DNA of 6,084 bases, taken from positions 1-6,084 of the forward strand of contig JAKFUJ010000408.1 of the NCBI GenBank assembly GCA_021732805.1, written 5' to 3'. The number at the start of each line of letters is the position of its first letter. Positions within the stretch are counted from its first letter, which is position 1. The notes beneath the pieces are model-generated. The model searched no databases. It was not told the origin of the DNA and saw only the letters and a list, made by a program, of their open reading frames with translations. This document shows positions 5,368-6,084 of this stretch, in pieces. The stretch comes from Betaproteobacteria bacterium. GTDB taxonomy: Bacteria; Pseudomonadota; Gammaproteobacteria; Burkholderiales; SG8-41. The translations under genes and the position numbers were made by a program.

Positions 5368-5396
5368 TTATAATATTTTAGCGGGTGACAGTGAGA

Positions 5397-5415
5397 GCGC
5401 TGCATTGTTCAGCGC
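5397..5415 (-). other. Leader hairpin, 6-bp stem
   Basis: GCGCTG (5397-5402) pairs with CAGCGC (5410-5415) around a 7-base loop, between the aconitase terminator and the dehydrogenase start. It has no T-run in either direction, so it is not a terminator. It could be part of a 5' leader or a chance structure. Confidence 0.25.
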
Positions 5416-5430
5416 AAGGTGGTCACAGGT

Positions 5431-5470
5431 CAACAAGAAAATGGCCGGCATCTTTTGAATGTCGGCCATG
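5431..5470 (-). terminator. Intrinsic terminator downstream of acnA
   Basis: Read on the minus strand, ATGGCCGACA (5469-5460) pairs with TGCCGGCCAT (5450-5441), a 10-bp stem with one G-T pair and a 9-base loop, immediately followed by TTTTCTTGTT (5440-5431). It lies 38 bases after the acnA stop and should separate acnA from the dehydrogenase gene. The + strand side has no T-run, so it acts in one direction. Confidence 0.85.
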
Positions 5471-5507
5471 CTGTGTCAGCAGCAGGGATGGCGCTGTCAG
5501 ACCACGC

Positions 5508-6084
<577 letters not shown>

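Overview
The window looks like an ordinary chromosomal housekeeping region of a betaproteobacterium, most likely in the Burkholderiales. The ribosomal RNA ends, the YciB and BolA proteins and the clustering of msrB, yciB, bolA and a secreted parvulin all fit that group. The genus is not determined; an Oxalobacteraceae-like origin is only an impression from protein style.

Left edge (1-625, + strand): the 3' end of a 23S rRNA gene, a 176-base spacer without tRNA, a complete 5S rRNA gene and a strong intrinsic terminator. The terminator hairpin has T-runs in both directions, so it probably also stops the operon that converges on it.

Centre (678-3410, - strand): a tight five-gene cluster transcribed right to left: msrB (methionine sulfoxide reductase), an unrecognised 233-residue protein, yciB (inner-membrane envelope protein), a BolA-family gene, and a periplasmic PpiC-type peptidyl-prolyl isomerase. 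Gaps are 16 to 20 bases or a 4-base overlap, so this is probably one transcript. The products suggest protein repair and envelope maintenance. A MAPEG-family membrane protein gene (3516-3887) runs divergently from msrB across a 105-base gap.

Right side (3916-6084, - strand): an FAD-linked 2-hydroxyacid dehydrogenase of the GlcD/D-2-hydroxyglutarate dehydrogenase type, preceded by an A+T-rich leader with a 9-base tandem repeat and no visible Shine-Dalgarno site. Upstream of that is an intrinsic terminator and the C-terminal part of aconitase AcnA, cut by the window edge. Both enzymes act on organic acids close to the TCA cycle, but the terminator argues for separate transcription units.

I see no mobile element, CRISPR array, phage gene or clearly new system. 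The points most worth a second look are the unrecognised operon protein, the ambiguous bolA start (possible one-base indel) and the repeat-containing leader of the dehydrogenase gene.
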